Assembly: GCA_902771595.1 (NCBI GenBank)
Contig: CACXXH010000034.1
Location: 1-32,949, forward strand
From: Fibrobacter succinogenes
Lineage (GTDB): Bacteria; Fibrobacterota; Fibrobacteria; Fibrobacterales; Fibrobacteraceae
Length of the DNA stretch: 32,949 nucleotides
Direction of reading: 5' to 3'
The notes below the pieces were generated by a model, which did not search any database, was not told the DNA's origin, and worked only from the letters and a program-made list of their open reading frames with translations. Numbering within the stretch: position 1 is the first letter of the stretch; every line of letters starts with the position of its first letter. Shown piece after piece: positions 16,078 through 24,305 of the stretch. A program made the position numbers and the translations under genes.

Positions 16078-17955
16078 ATGCAGATATCGATGATAATGTT
16101 CGCTGTTGCAGGCTTGCTCCTGGGAGTTGCCTTCCAGGGAGGCATGTTCCTGTTCCTCATCCCGTTTGCAGGTGTCGCCGCGGCACTCGGGTACATGAAC
16201 CTGCCGCGCGTTCCCGGCGGCAAGACGGCCTCGTTGCCGGTTGTCGGCTCCGCGGTGAAGGCTACCGGGATTTCTCCGGCCGTCACGCCCGAACTCAAGA
16301 ATTCTTTTGACGATTCCGCATCGGAATACAACGAGCCCGGTTCTACGCTGCGCGTAAATCAGGTGTGGGCCCGCGCCGATGCCGACGTGAAGAAGGCTTT
16401 CAGCGACATGCTCGAGGGCCTCAAGCGCGTTGTCCCGAACGTGCACTCGCTCGTGCTGTTTTCGCCCCTCAATTCCATGAAGGAATGGGGCATGCGCGCC
16501 TACGCCTGCACCAATCCCGACGTGCGCATCGCCTCCGACGTGAAGATTACCGAGAACACGGGGCTCATAAGCCAGCTTTTCCGCATGGACGTGAGCCGCC
16601 TGCTCGAAGGCGACCTTTCGGGCGGCAAACAGCTTCTCTACTATATCGACAATCCGATGGTCAAGTCCGTGGTCGCGGTCCCGATGCTCGACCGCGGCAA
16701 GAACCGCGTGGGCGCCCTGGTGATGGATTCGCTCTACCCGAACGCGTTCAACCAGCAGACGGCCCAGGCGCTCACCTATATCGCGAGCACCCTCTACACG
16801 CTTTATTTCAAGAGCTTCGTCTCGGCAAAGAACTACATTGAGCAGCAGCAGTTCAGCGTGCTCTACCATTACCAGCACCAGTTCTTCAAGAACATGACGG
16901 TGAAGGACGTGTTCCGCCAGATTTTCGAATACGTGAAGGGCAATATTCCTTTCGACCGCATGATGATTCTCGCCCTCGACCGCCAGAACGACAACAACCT
17001 GCACCAGGAACGCGTGGGGCATGTCGTGTGCTGCGACGGTATCGACGCCGACCAGTTCGTGAACAAGAAGTTTACGCTTTCCGACAAGGGCCTTGCCATC
17101 CTCGCGCTGTACCACAACAGGCCCGTGGAACGCACTTTCAACCAGTCCGCCTTCAACGCCTACATCCCGCGCATCGACAACCAAGAAAAGAAGAACATGG
17201 AATTCCGCCAGCTGTTCGTGATGCCCGTGCCTACGGAGACGAATGCGGAACAGGCGGAACTTGCCATCTGCCTCGAGAGCCGCAGGAACGACCGCTACTC
17301 CGAACACGAGATGAACTTGCTCAAGGCGTTTGCGGGGGTCGCGGGCTTCGCGTATGCGCGCGCCTGCCAGGCCGAACAGGACAAGGACCTCGCGACGCGC
17401 GACGGGCTTACCGGCCTTATCAACCACCGTACGCTCCACGAGAACCTGCGTACCGAAAAGATTCGCGCCGACCGCCAGAGGTACAATATCGGCGTGCTCA
17501 TGATGGACATCGACCATTTCAAGAGCGTGAACGACACCTACGGTCACCCGATTGGCGATGTGGTCATCAAGGGAATCGCCTCTGCCATCAGTGGTGAAAT
17601 CCGCAAGGAAATTGACGTGGTCGCCCGTTACGGCGGCGAGGAATTCGTCGTGGGTCTTGTCGACACGACGGCGGACGGCATGATCGAGACTGCGGAACGC
17701 ATTCGCCATGCCGTGATGAAGCTCGAGTTCGACGTGCACCAGCAGGAACCGCTCCGCGTGACAGTGAGCATCGGCGCCTTCCTCGTGACGCCCGAATTCC
17801 ACGACATGAAGAAGGCCGTGAACTATGCCGACCAGGCACTCTACAAGGCGAAGGAGGGTGGCCGCAACCAGGTCATCCAGTACACGGAACTGCCGATGGA
17901 ACCCGCACCCGTGGACGATGGCATTCCGGTGCTTTCGTCTTCGATGAAGGCCTAG
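16078..17955 (+). CDS. GAF-GGDEF diguanylate cyclase, membrane-anchored
   Basis: This protein should make cyclic di-GMP. Two hydrophobic helices at the N-terminus (about 5-42) anchor it. Two GAF-like sensory regions follow (about 95-245 and 270-430), joined by a helix. The GGDEF domain starts at DLATRDGLTGLINHRTLHE and contains MDIDHFKSVNDTYGH and the intact catalytic YGGEEF (about 517-523). The product-binding inhibitory site is degenerate: Lys-Glu-Ile-Asp replaces RxxD five residues before GGEEF. Two in-frame ATGs occur; the one at 16078 is chosen because GAGG lies 6 nt before it but directly abuts the ATG at 16072. It is 15 nt downstream of lptG, so it is probably transcribed with the LPS export genes. 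Confidence 0.92.
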   Translation: MQISMIMFAVAGLLLGVAFQGGMFLFLIPFAGVAAALGYMNLPRVPGGKTASLPVVGSAVKATGISPAVTPELKNSFDDSASEYNEPGSTLRVNQVWARADADVKKAFSDMLEGLKRVVPNVHSLVLFSPLNSMKEWGMRAYACTNPDVRIASDVKITENTGLISQLFRMDVSRLLEGDLSGGKQLLYYIDNPMVKSVVAVPMLDRGKNRVGALVMDSLYPNAFNQQTAQALTYIASTLYTLYFKSFVSAKNYIEQQQFSVLYHYQHQFFKNMTVKDVFRQIFEYVKGNIPFDRMMILALDRQNDNNLHQERVGHVVCCDGIDADQFVNKKFTLSDKGLAILALYHNRPVERTFNQSAFNAYIPRIDNQEKKNMEFRQLFVMPVPTETNAEQAELAICLESRRNDRYSEHEMNLLKAFAGVAGFAYARACQAEQDKDLATRDGLTGLINHRTLHENLRTEKIRADRQRYNIGVLMMDIDHFKSVNDTYGHPIGDVVIKGIASAISGEIRKEIDVVARYGGEEFVVGLVDTTADGMIETAERIRHAVMKLEFDVHQQEPLRVTVSIGAFLVTPEFHDMKKAVNYADQALYKAKEGGRNQVIQYTELPMEPAPVDDGIPVLSSSMKA

Positions 17956-17961
17956 CACAGA

Positions 17962-19431
17962 ATGTTTACCGTTATAGATTGGATTGTCCTCGCGGCGTAC
18001 CTGCTGCTTTCCCTCCTCATTGGCCTCTGGGTTTCCCGGGGCAACAAGAACCTCAAGGAATACATGTTCGGCGGCGGCACCATCCCGTGGGTTGCCGTGG
18101 GCATCAGCCTCATCGCCACGTCCGTGAGTGCGACGACGTTCCTCGGGGCGCCTGCCGACGTGTATGGCGACAACATGACTTTCCTCATGTTCCAGATTGG
18201 CGCCCTCCTGAGTATCATCGTCGTGGGTTTCGTGTTTATCCCGAAGTTCCGTAGCTCGGGCATCAACAGCGCGTATGAACTTTTCGAGGTACGCTTCGGC
18301 TCCAAGACGGTGCGCAGGCTTGCCGCGGTCTTCTACAGCCTGCACCTCCTTTTGCGTACGGGTATCTTACTTTATGCGCCGTCGCTCGTGCTTGCGCAGA
18401 TACTGCATGTCGATTTGAAGGTCGCCATTGTCGTGTCCGCCGCTGTCGCAATTTTCTACACGTGGTTCGGCGGTATCAAGGCTGTCATCTGGACCGACGT
18501 GATGCAGTTTTGCGTGTTCTTCGGTGGCGGCATCCTGGTGCTCGTGCTCATCTCGAATGCCGTGGGCGGTTTCGGCGAGATGGCCGCGCTTGCGAGCGAG
18601 GCGGGCAAGACCAAGTGGTGGGACGCTACGATGGATGTTTCCAATGCGCGCACGCTTATTTCGGCCGGATTCGCGTATGCCATCCTCGAGATTGCGATAC
18701 GCGGGTGCGACCAGCAGTTTGTGCAACGTTATTTGAGCTGCAAGGACGTGAAGGCGGCGAACCGCTCCAGCGTCCTCTCGATGGTTCTCGGCTGCTTCGT
18801 CTCGATTCTCTTCTACTGGGTGGGTGCCGCGCTCTACGTTTACTACAAGATGGCGAACGTCGCCCCGCTCCCCGAAGGAATCGGTCAGAACGACGTGTTC
18901 CCGTATTTTATCGTGAACGGCCTTCCGGTGGGCGTGACCGGCTTGATTGTCGCCGCCATCTGTGCGGCCGCCATGAGCAGCCTTTCGGGAGCCATCAATT
19001 CGCTCAGCAACACGTCTGAACGCGATTTCCTGGGATGGGAAGAATCGAAGGGAATGGGCGGACTCAAGCGCGCAAAGATCTGGACAGTGGTCTGGGGCGT
19101 GCTCGGTGTCTTCTTCGCTCTGTTTGCCGCGACGCAGCAGGGGAGCCTTCTCAAGAATGCGCTCTTCTTTACCGGGCTTTTCACCGGCCCGCTCCTCGGC
19201 ATGTTCCTGCTCGCGTTCTTTGTCAAAGGACTCAAGAGCTGGCAGGTGGTCGTTGCCGTCGTTTGCGGCATGGCGAGCCTCGTGCTCGTGCAGGGAATCC
19301 CCGCGTTTGGCGTGCCCGCGGTGTTTGAAAATGTCTTCAGCTGGCCCTGGATGCCGTTTATCAGCATGACGACTACTGTGCTTGTCGCCGTTGTGCTCAA
19401 ATACGCGGTGTTGCTCGCTTCGAAGAAGTAG
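17962..19431 (+). CDS. Sodium:solute symporter (SSS family)
   Basis: A 489-residue transporter of the SSS/SLC5 family, importing an organic solute with sodium. About 13 hydrophobic helices are seen. Family marks include the N-terminal DWIVLAAYLLLSLLIGLWVSRGNKNLKEYMFGGGTIPWVAVGISLIATSVSATTFLGAPADVY stretch (GGG...P.W..G.S..AT..SA.TF.G.P), TWFGGIKAVIWTDVMQF, GCDQQFVQRYLSCKD, and AAAMSSLSGAINSLSNTSERDF. The DQQ..QR and S(S)L.S..NS segments match the myo-inositol/sialic-acid type branch, but the substrate cannot be told. It starts 6 nt after the GGDEF gene with a poor ribosome site, suggesting coupling to it. Confidence 0.9.
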   Translation: MFTVIDWIVLAAYLLLSLLIGLWVSRGNKNLKEYMFGGGTIPWVAVGISLIATSVSATTFLGAPADVYGDNMTFLMFQIGALLSIIVVGFVFIPKFRSSGINSAYELFEVRFGSKTVRRLAAVFYSLHLLLRTGILLYAPSLVLAQILHVDLKVAIVVSAAVAIFYTWFGGIKAVIWTDVMQFCVFFGGGILVLVLISNAVGGFGEMAALASEAGKTKWWDATMDVSNARTLISAGFAYAILEIAIRGCDQQFVQRYLSCKDVKAANRSSVLSMVLGCFVSILFYWVGAALYVYYKMANVAPLPEGIGQNDVFPYFIVNGLPVGVTGLIVAAICAAAMSSLSGAINSLSNTSERDFLGWEESKGMGGLKRAKIWTVVWGVLGVFFALFAATQQGSLLKNALFFTGLFTGPLLGMFLLAFFVKGLKSWQVVVAVVCGMASLVLVQGIPAFGVPAVFENVFSWPWMPFISMTTTVLVAVVLKYAVLLASKK

Positions 19432-19484
19432 GAACTATATTCTAGATTAGACTATAAAATCCGGTAAAAATCTTTTTGCCGTGG

Positions 19485-19510
19485 GCAGTTGCCTTCGGCA
19501 ATATCTTTTT
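19485..19510 (+). terminator. Weak terminator-like hairpin after the symporter
   Basis: TTGCC-TTC-GGCAA (19489-19501) is followed by TATCTTTTT. The stem is only 5 bp; it lies between the symporter stop and the SIMPL gene. Confidence 0.4.
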
Positions 19511-19547
19511 GTGTAATTTAAGAAGTGGTTCCAACAAGGAGTGCCTT

Positions 19548-20951
19548 ATGCAGAACAAAGTATCATACGTCGTCATTATCATCCTCGCATTTGTATGCCT
19601 GGTACTTTCCTTGAGCATCGGGCGCGCTTCCGATGTGTCTGCGCAAAAAAATGTTTCGTCTTTGGAACCGGTCCCGGAGCAGGAGGCTCAGCCGTTTGGT
19701 GGTGTGGCTGTCTCCAGCGAAGAGACCAAGAATTTCTTGGCGGATGAATATGTCACGTCTTTTACCTTGGTCTTGAAACACAAGAACAAGGATGCCGCCT
19801 ACAAGCACCTGAACGAGAGCCGTGACAAGATCCTCACTTTGCTGAAAAAGCGTTCCGTTGATTCGCGGGCATATGAATTCAGCAGTGCGGCGGTGAAAGA
19901 CGACTGGAAATATACGAATCACAAGAAGATTTTCTTGGGCTATGTAGCCTCGCAGAATGTGAAGGTCATATCCCATAGCAAACAGGATGCCGATTCGCTG
20001 GAGTTGGACTTGGCGGGTCTTGCCTTTGTCGATAACGTGTCCACCTCGTCGCGGTTGAAAAACGCGGAAGCCCTAGAAGTTTCCGTCATCAAGGAGGCCT
20101 GCAAGAAGGCGTCCAAACTGGCCGATGTGCACGCCCGGAGCGTCGGTGCCGAAGCCGGGAAGGTCTTGTCGGTGGAAGGCTCTTCGATGGTTGAAAAATT
20201 GAGTTCTTCGGATTCTGTTGAGGTCTTGGCCTCGATTGCGGCGAACCTTTCGCTGGTAGGGGTGGAAAATGGCGGAAAATCTTATGTCCGTGTTTCGCAA
20301 AGCGAGAACAAGAAATTCCTGGCCGACAAGTTTGTCGTAGTCGTGGGTATGTCGATGAACGGTGCTGACAAGGAAATGATTTATAAGCGGGTGAGTGAAC
20401 GCCGCAATGATGTGGTGCAACTGGCGAAAGACCTGGGCGTCGCCGAATCCGAGATAGACGAGGAGTCCATGCATCTGTTCAAGAGGCCGGATTATGAATT
20501 CGACAGCAATGAATCCCGCAAGGATGCCTTCAGGGCGGCCCAGAAGATTACGGTCAACTTTACGGCCAAGGCGGCCGCGGAAGCCTTCCTGGACGGTATG
20601 GTGGGTATGGAAAACTCCCGCGTGCTTGCTGCCCGCCCTGTTCTGAAAAATGAAGATTCCCTCAGGGTCCAGGTGACCAATATCGCCGGCAAAAAGGCCA
20701 TGTCCCGCGCCAAGGCGATAGCCGAAGGCTTTGGCGGGTCTCTCGGCAAGGTCGTTTCCGTGAGCAACAAGCCCGAAAACGAGTTCGGGAGAACCGGTCT
20801 TGGCTCTCTCAATGGAGCCTTGTTGCGCAAGGCTAGGGGAAAGTCCGCTCCCATGGTGCTGCCTGATGCTGATTTCCCGAAACCCGGGATGAATATCGCC
20901 GATTCCGTGTCAGTTTCTGCATATCTCGCGGTCACTGCCGAAATCGAATAA
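19548..20951 (+). CDS. Exported protein with two SIMPL (DUF541) domains
   Basis: The ATG at 19548 has AAGGAGTGCC upstream and gives a clean signal anchor (SYVVIIILAFVCLVLSLSIG); the 24-residue upstream extension is rejected. The 467-residue product contains two copies of the SIMPL/DUF541 fold: copy 1 at about 57-245 (FLADEYVTSFTLVLKHKNKDAAY ... ACKKASKLADVHARSVGAEAGKVLSVEG) and copy 2 at about 260-467 (FLADKFVVVVGMSMNGADKEMIY ... KAMSRAKAIAEGFGGSLGKVVSVSN ... VSVSAYLAVTAEIE). Both begin with a near-identical (N/K)(F)LADxxV block, so an internal duplication is likely. SIMPL proteins are periplasmic or outer-membrane-associated and of unclear function (E. coli YggE reduces oxidative stress; Brucella BP26 forms a channel-like ring). 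Confidence 0.82.
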   Translation: MQNKVSYVVIIILAFVCLVLSLSIGRASDVSAQKNVSSLEPVPEQEAQPFGGVAVSSEETKNFLADEYVTSFTLVLKHKNKDAAYKHLNESRDKILTLLKKRSVDSRAYEFSSAAVKDDWKYTNHKKIFLGYVASQNVKVISHSKQDADSLELDLAGLAFVDNVSTSSRLKNAEALEVSVIKEACKKASKLADVHARSVGAEAGKVLSVEGSSMVEKLSSSDSVEVLASIAANLSLVGVENGGKSYVRVSQSENKKFLADKFVVVVGMSMNGADKEMIYKRVSERRNDVVQLAKDLGVAESEIDEESMHLFKRPDYEFDSNESRKDAFRAAQKITVNFTAKAAAEAFLDGMVGMENSRVLAARPVLKNEDSLRVQVTNIAGKKAMSRAKAIAEGFGGSLGKVVSVSNKPENEFGRTGLGSLNGALLRKARGKSAPMVLPDADFPKPGMNIADSVSVSAYLAVTAEIE

Positions 20952-20998
20952 ATAAACGATCTCCCGAATTCGGCTAGGTTTTTAAAAGGTGGTGTCCC

Positions 20999-21538
20999 AT
21001 GGAACTTGTAATATTTGCCTTGCCTATCGTTATTATCTTGCCCATAATTACAGTTGTATTTGCAAAGCTAATAACTAAAAAAGAAAGACATGCTTTTGAA
21101 CAACAACAAAACACAGATTTGTTTATCAAACTTCAAAAAGCAGCCAAAGGTTTCAAGATAGCCTCAATCGTATCCGTATCTATTCCCTTTCTATTGCTTT
21201 TCCCGTTTCTGTTTAGTAAACCAACCCATTCTACCGGAGACGATCTCCTGGTATTCCTAGTTTTTTTGTCTGTAGCAATAATTGTTTCATCGCTTTGTAG
21301 CGTCAACTGCTACAATTATCTTTTCTACGCCTCTAGTAGCAAAAAAGCATTCTGGATTTTATTTACTCCATTTCTTCCGTTTTTCATTATAGGAGGTTTT
21401 ATAACCTTCATTATGAGCTTGTTTGGCGGCGGTATTATCGACTCCGGATTGATAATCATGGGACCGTTCGCAATGATTTTGGCTATAATGGCGTATGTTT
21501 TGCATCTTAAAAGGAAGTCCTTTAACGCAAATTCCTGA
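20999..21538 (+). CDS. AT-rich predicted membrane protein of unknown function
   Basis: I do not recognise this 179-residue protein. AAGGTGG lies 7 nt before the ATG. It has about four or five hydrophobic helices (VIFALPIVIILPIITVVFA; IASIVSVSIPFLLLFPFLF; LLVFLVFLSVAIIVSS; AFWILFTPFLPFFIIGGF; SGLIIMGPFAMILAIMAYVL) and a Gln-rich KKERHAFEQQQNTD loop. The gene is clearly AT-richer than its neighbours and uses codons (ATA, TTA, AGA) rare in them, which suggests recent acquisition. It lies between the SIMPL gene and the helicase promoter. Confidence 0.7.
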   Translation: MELVIFALPIVIILPIITVVFAKLITKKERHAFEQQQNTDLFIKLQKAAKGFKIASIVSVSIPFLLLFPFLFSKPTHSTGDDLLVFLVFLSVAIIVSSLCSVNCYNYLFYASSSKKAFWILFTPFLPFFIIGGFITFIMSLFGGGIIDSGLIIMGPFAMILAIMAYVLHLKRKSFNANS

Positions 21539-21555
21539 AAAAAATACGATTTGAC

Positions 21556-21584
21556 TTGACAGAGCCTACAAAATACTGTATTTT
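21556..21584 (+). promoter_or_regulatory. Promoter of the UvrD/PcrA helicase gene
   Basis: TTGACA (21556-21561), a 17-base spacer and TATTTT (21579-21584), the same boxes and spacing as the tRNA-Thr promoter. The expected start point is about 21591, inside an SOS-like operator. Confidence 0.8.
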
Positions 21585-21589
21585 TGTGT

Positions 21590-21608
21590 AGTGGAACAAA
21601 TGTTCACT
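21590..21608. promoter_or_regulatory. SOS-like (GAAC-N4-GTTC) operator
   Basis: AGTGGAACAAATGTTCACT contains GAAC-AAAT-GTTC (21594-21605), the core of the Gram-positive LexA (DinR) box. It overlaps the predicted transcription start of the helicase, where a repressor would block initiation. The LexA motif reported for Fibrobacter succinogenes, as I recall it, is a different sequence (TGCNC-N4-GTGCA), so the binding protein is uncertain. Confidence 0.5.
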
Positions 21609-21624
21609 ATTTTGCGAGGTGCGC

Positions 21625-23925
21625 ATGGCTCAAGAAAATATGGATCAGGAACAACGGGAAGCGGTGGAAACCACCGAGGGTTATGTGCGCGTGGTGGCGG
21701 GGGCCGGTTCGGGCAAGACCCGGACGCTGACCCAGCGTTACTTGTACCTCGTGAAGGAGATGGGCATTTCGCCGTCGAACATCCTTTGCGTCACGTTCAC
21801 CAACAAGGCCGCGAACGAAATGAAGAAGCGCATCCGCACGGTGCTGGGTGGCGACGACAGCGGCTATATTTCCACGTTCCACGGCTTTTGCGTGCGGTTC
21901 CTGCGCGAAGAAATCCACGTGCTGAACTACCCGAAGGAATTCATGATTCTGGACGAAGACGACCAGAAGTCCCTTTTGCACAAGGCCTACGCCGATTTGG
22001 GTTACTCGCTCAAGGATTTGAAAATCAGCAGCGTTATCGACTATATCGGGGGCCGCAAGGCTGCCGACATCAATTACGTCTCGCTTTTTGCGGAACTGCC
22101 TTCGGAGGGCATGGCTTCTAAGGATCATTTGCTCGCGCTTTCGGATGCCGCCGACGACAAGTGGATGAAGGTTTATTACCGCTACCTCTACGAGCAGAAA
22201 AAGAATTACGCGCTGGACTTTGACGACCTGATTCTTTCGACGCTCTACATTCTCGAGAACTTTCCGGAACAGCTCGACAAGTGGCGCAAGCGCATGATGT
22301 ACATCATGGTCGACGAATACCAGGATATCGACGGGCAGCAGTACCGGCTGGCGGACTTGCTCGCGAGCTACCACAAGAATCTTTTTGTGGTGGGTGATCC
22401 GGACCAGACCATTTATGGCTGGCGCGGCGCCGATGTCAACCGCATTCTGGAATTCGACAAGACTCACGAAAATACCAAGACGATTTTACTGCAGAACAAT
22501 TACCGCTCGACGCCGAACATTCTGAAGGTTCCGGACGCGGTCATCAAGAACAATAAGTTCCGAATCGAAAAGGTCTTGAAGCCAAAGCGTGCCGACGGCA
22601 AGACGCCTGTCTTTTACCACGCCAAGAACACTCGCGAAGAAGCCCGCTGGATTGTGGAGCAAATCCAGAACGCCGTGCAGAATGCGGACGGAGTGCATTA
22701 CAAGGATATCGCGGTGCTCTACCGCATGCATTCGCAGTCCCGTTCCGTGGAAGAAGCCTTGATGGCGGAGGATATCCCGTATAAGGTTTACAGCGGGGTG
22801 GGCTTTTACCAGCGCAAAGAAATCAAGGATGTCATTTGCTATTTGCGAATGCTGGTGTACGCCGACGACTTGTCGTTCATGCGTACGGTGAATACGCCCA
22901 AGCGCCAGTTCGGCCCGAAGAAGATTGCGGCCTTGCAGGATTTTGCCGATGCGCGTGGTGTAGGCCTTTACGAGGCTCTGCTTGAAATTGTTTCGGAGGC
23001 GGGCCTTTTGAACAACGTTGCTGCCGATGTCTCGTCGCAGGCGGAACTTTCATCCGTCGGCAACGAAAAGCAAAAAATCGATTTCGACTGCAAGGGCTTC
23101 TTGTCGCGTAGCAATGTGGTGGAATACGTGAAACTGATCGAGAAGTACCGCTCCCGCTACAAGGACATGAGCGTCTCCGAAGTTCTCGCGAAAATCCTGC
23201 GCGAAACCAAGTACGAAGAAATGCTGCGCCTCGATGGCGACGAAGACCGCCTGGACAACCTGGCGGAACTCAAGCAGGGCATTCTGGAATTCGAGAACTA
23301 CTACGAAGAAGACGCCTCGCTGGATGAATACCTGCAGAACATCGTGCTGTTCACGAACGCCGACGAAGACTCCGAAGAAAAAGACCGCGTGCAGCTCATG
23401 ACGATCCACAACGCGAAGGGCCTGGAATTCCCGTACGTGTTCGTGTGCGGCTTGAACGAAGGCTTTTTCCCGGTCAAGCGCGTGCAGAACAAGATTCAGC
23501 TCGAAGAAGAGCGGCGCCTGGCCTATGTGGCCTTTACCCGCGCCGAGAACGTGCTTTGCCTGAGCGATGCCGAAGACGGCGTGGCAGGGGAAAGCGGAAC
23601 ACGCTATCCGTCCAGGTTCCTGCTCGAAATGGGCTTGGACGGGCTTGATGTGGCGCGCGGCATTTCGGAGGATTTCCTTGAGGCGGCGAAAGCCTACATT
23701 GAAAACGTGGATTTCGAGCGCGATTTTTTGAGCGACGAAAGCCTAGGGCCCGTAAAAAAGGCGCCTTCGGCTGATTTTGCCGCGGGCGACAGCGTGATGC
23801 ACAAGATTTTTGGCGTGGGAGTCGTGCGGACGGTAGACGAAAAGAATTTCTGCTACGAGATTTCCTTTGAAAAGTTCGCTACGCCTCGTTCCATCCAGTT
23901 TGATTTTCCCCTGAACCGGGTGTAG
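21625..23925 (+). CDS. UvrD/PcrA-family DNA helicase (SF1)
   Basis: A 766-residue 3'-5' helicase of the UvrD/Rep/PcrA family, acting in nucleotide-excision and mismatch repair and in removing proteins from DNA. The ATG at 21625 has GCGAGG 5 nt upstream; the GTG at 21619 falls within that site. Motifs in order: Q-motif MDQEQREAV, Walker A GAGSGKT (26-32), TFTNKAANEMKKRI (Ia), walker B DEYQD (230-234), GDPDQTIYGWRGA (III), NYRS (IV), and motifs V/VI (MTIHNAKGLEFPYVFVCGLNEGFFP; EERRLAYVAFTRAE). The C-terminal end (VMHKIFGVGVVRTVDE) is the PcrA/UvrD RNA-polymerase-binding tudor-like domain. The length is slightly above average. The operator at its start suggests damage-inducible expression. Confidence 0.94.
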   Translation: MAQENMDQEQREAVETTEGYVRVVAGAGSGKTRTLTQRYLYLVKEMGISPSNILCVTFTNKAANEMKKRIRTVLGGDDSGYISTFHGFCVRFLREEIHVLNYPKEFMILDEDDQKSLLHKAYADLGYSLKDLKISSVIDYIGGRKAADINYVSLFAELPSEGMASKDHLLALSDAADDKWMKVYYRYLYEQKKNYALDFDDLILSTLYILENFPEQLDKWRKRMMYIMVDEYQDIDGQQYRLADLLASYHKNLFVVGDPDQTIYGWRGADVNRILEFDKTHENTKTILLQNNYRSTPNILKVPDAVIKNNKFRIEKVLKPKRADGKTPVFYHAKNTREEARWIVEQIQNAVQNADGVHYKDIAVLYRMHSQSRSVEEALMAEDIPYKVYSGVGFYQRKEIKDVICYLRMLVYADDLSFMRTVNTPKRQFGPKKIAALQDFADARGVGLYEALLEIVSEAGLLNNVAADVSSQAELSSVGNEKQKIDFDCKGFLSRSNVVEYVKLIEKYRSRYKDMSVSEVLAKILRETKYEEMLRLDGDEDRLDNLAELKQGILEFENYYEEDASLDEYLQNIVLFTNADEDSEEKDRVQLMTIHNAKGLEFPYVFVCGLNEGFFPVKRVQNKIQLEEERRLAYVAFTRAENVLCLSDAEDGVAGESGTRYPSRFLLEMGLDGLDVARGISEDFLEAAKAYIENVDFERDFLSDESLGPVKKAPSADFAAGDSVMHKIFGVGVVRTVDEKNFCYEISFEKFATPRSIQFDFPLNRV

Positions 23926-24305
23926 GAAGAATGATTGACAGGGTATTTGTCAACCCCTCCGCGTAAAAAAATATGCTTTTTGGGGTGTGAATAGATTCCA
24001 AAAAGTGCCCGAATGTCTAAATGTATGTGCGATAGGGACTTGGAAAGTTGCAGACCCGACCTGCGGTGGCAGTTTGACGTTACATTTTTGGAAGATGTTG
24101 ATAAGTTTTTCGGATGTTACAAAAAAAATACGGTTTTTTTTCGAAAAAAGGTCTCAAATCTTCAAATCTTTTATTATCTTATACCCATATCTTGTGTTAC
24201 TGGTTTGGTGTTGAACACAAGATATAGTGGAAAAATGGAAAACAAGCTTATTTTGAATAAACGTCTTTTGACTAGGGCCTAGTTAATAGATTTGAAGGAT
24301 AGGTG
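23926..24305. other. Long leader between the helicase and nrdD
   Basis: About 380 AT-rich bases without a convincing gene. It holds a small hairpin (TTGACA...TGTCAA, near 23936-23954), a poly-A/poly-T stretch near 24120-24150 and, close to nrdD, a pair of probable NrdR boxes. Short ORFs here have no ribosome site and unlikely composition. Confidence 0.6.
24182..24230. promoter_or_regulatory. Paired NrdR boxes upstream of nrdD
   Basis: The box at 24215-24230 (ACACAAGATATAGTGG) matches 14 of 16 positions of the NrdR consensus acaCwATATatwGtgt. A weaker one at 24182-24197 (TACCCATATCTTGTGT) matches 11 of 16, with a complete right half. They start 33 bp apart, about three helical turns, as NrdR box pairs usually are. 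NrdR is a zinc/ATP-cone repressor of ribonucleotide reductase genes, so repression of this operon is expected. Confidence 0.7.

Noticed and set aside
14914..18345. Very long open frame on the minus strand (over 1,100 codons) opposite lptG, the GGDEF gene and the symporter
   Set aside because: It mirrors the codon bias of three well-recognised plus-strand genes, has His/Arg/Glu-rich composition typical of antisense frames, and contains no domain motif.
24060..24160. Possible riboswitch in the nrdD leader
   Set aside because: I see no conserved core of a known class (for example cobalamin) and the NrdR boxes explain regulation.
23987..24214. Short plus-strand ORFs in the nrdD leader
   Set aside because: No ribosome site, runs through homopolymer tracts and the first NrdR box; composition does not resemble a protein.
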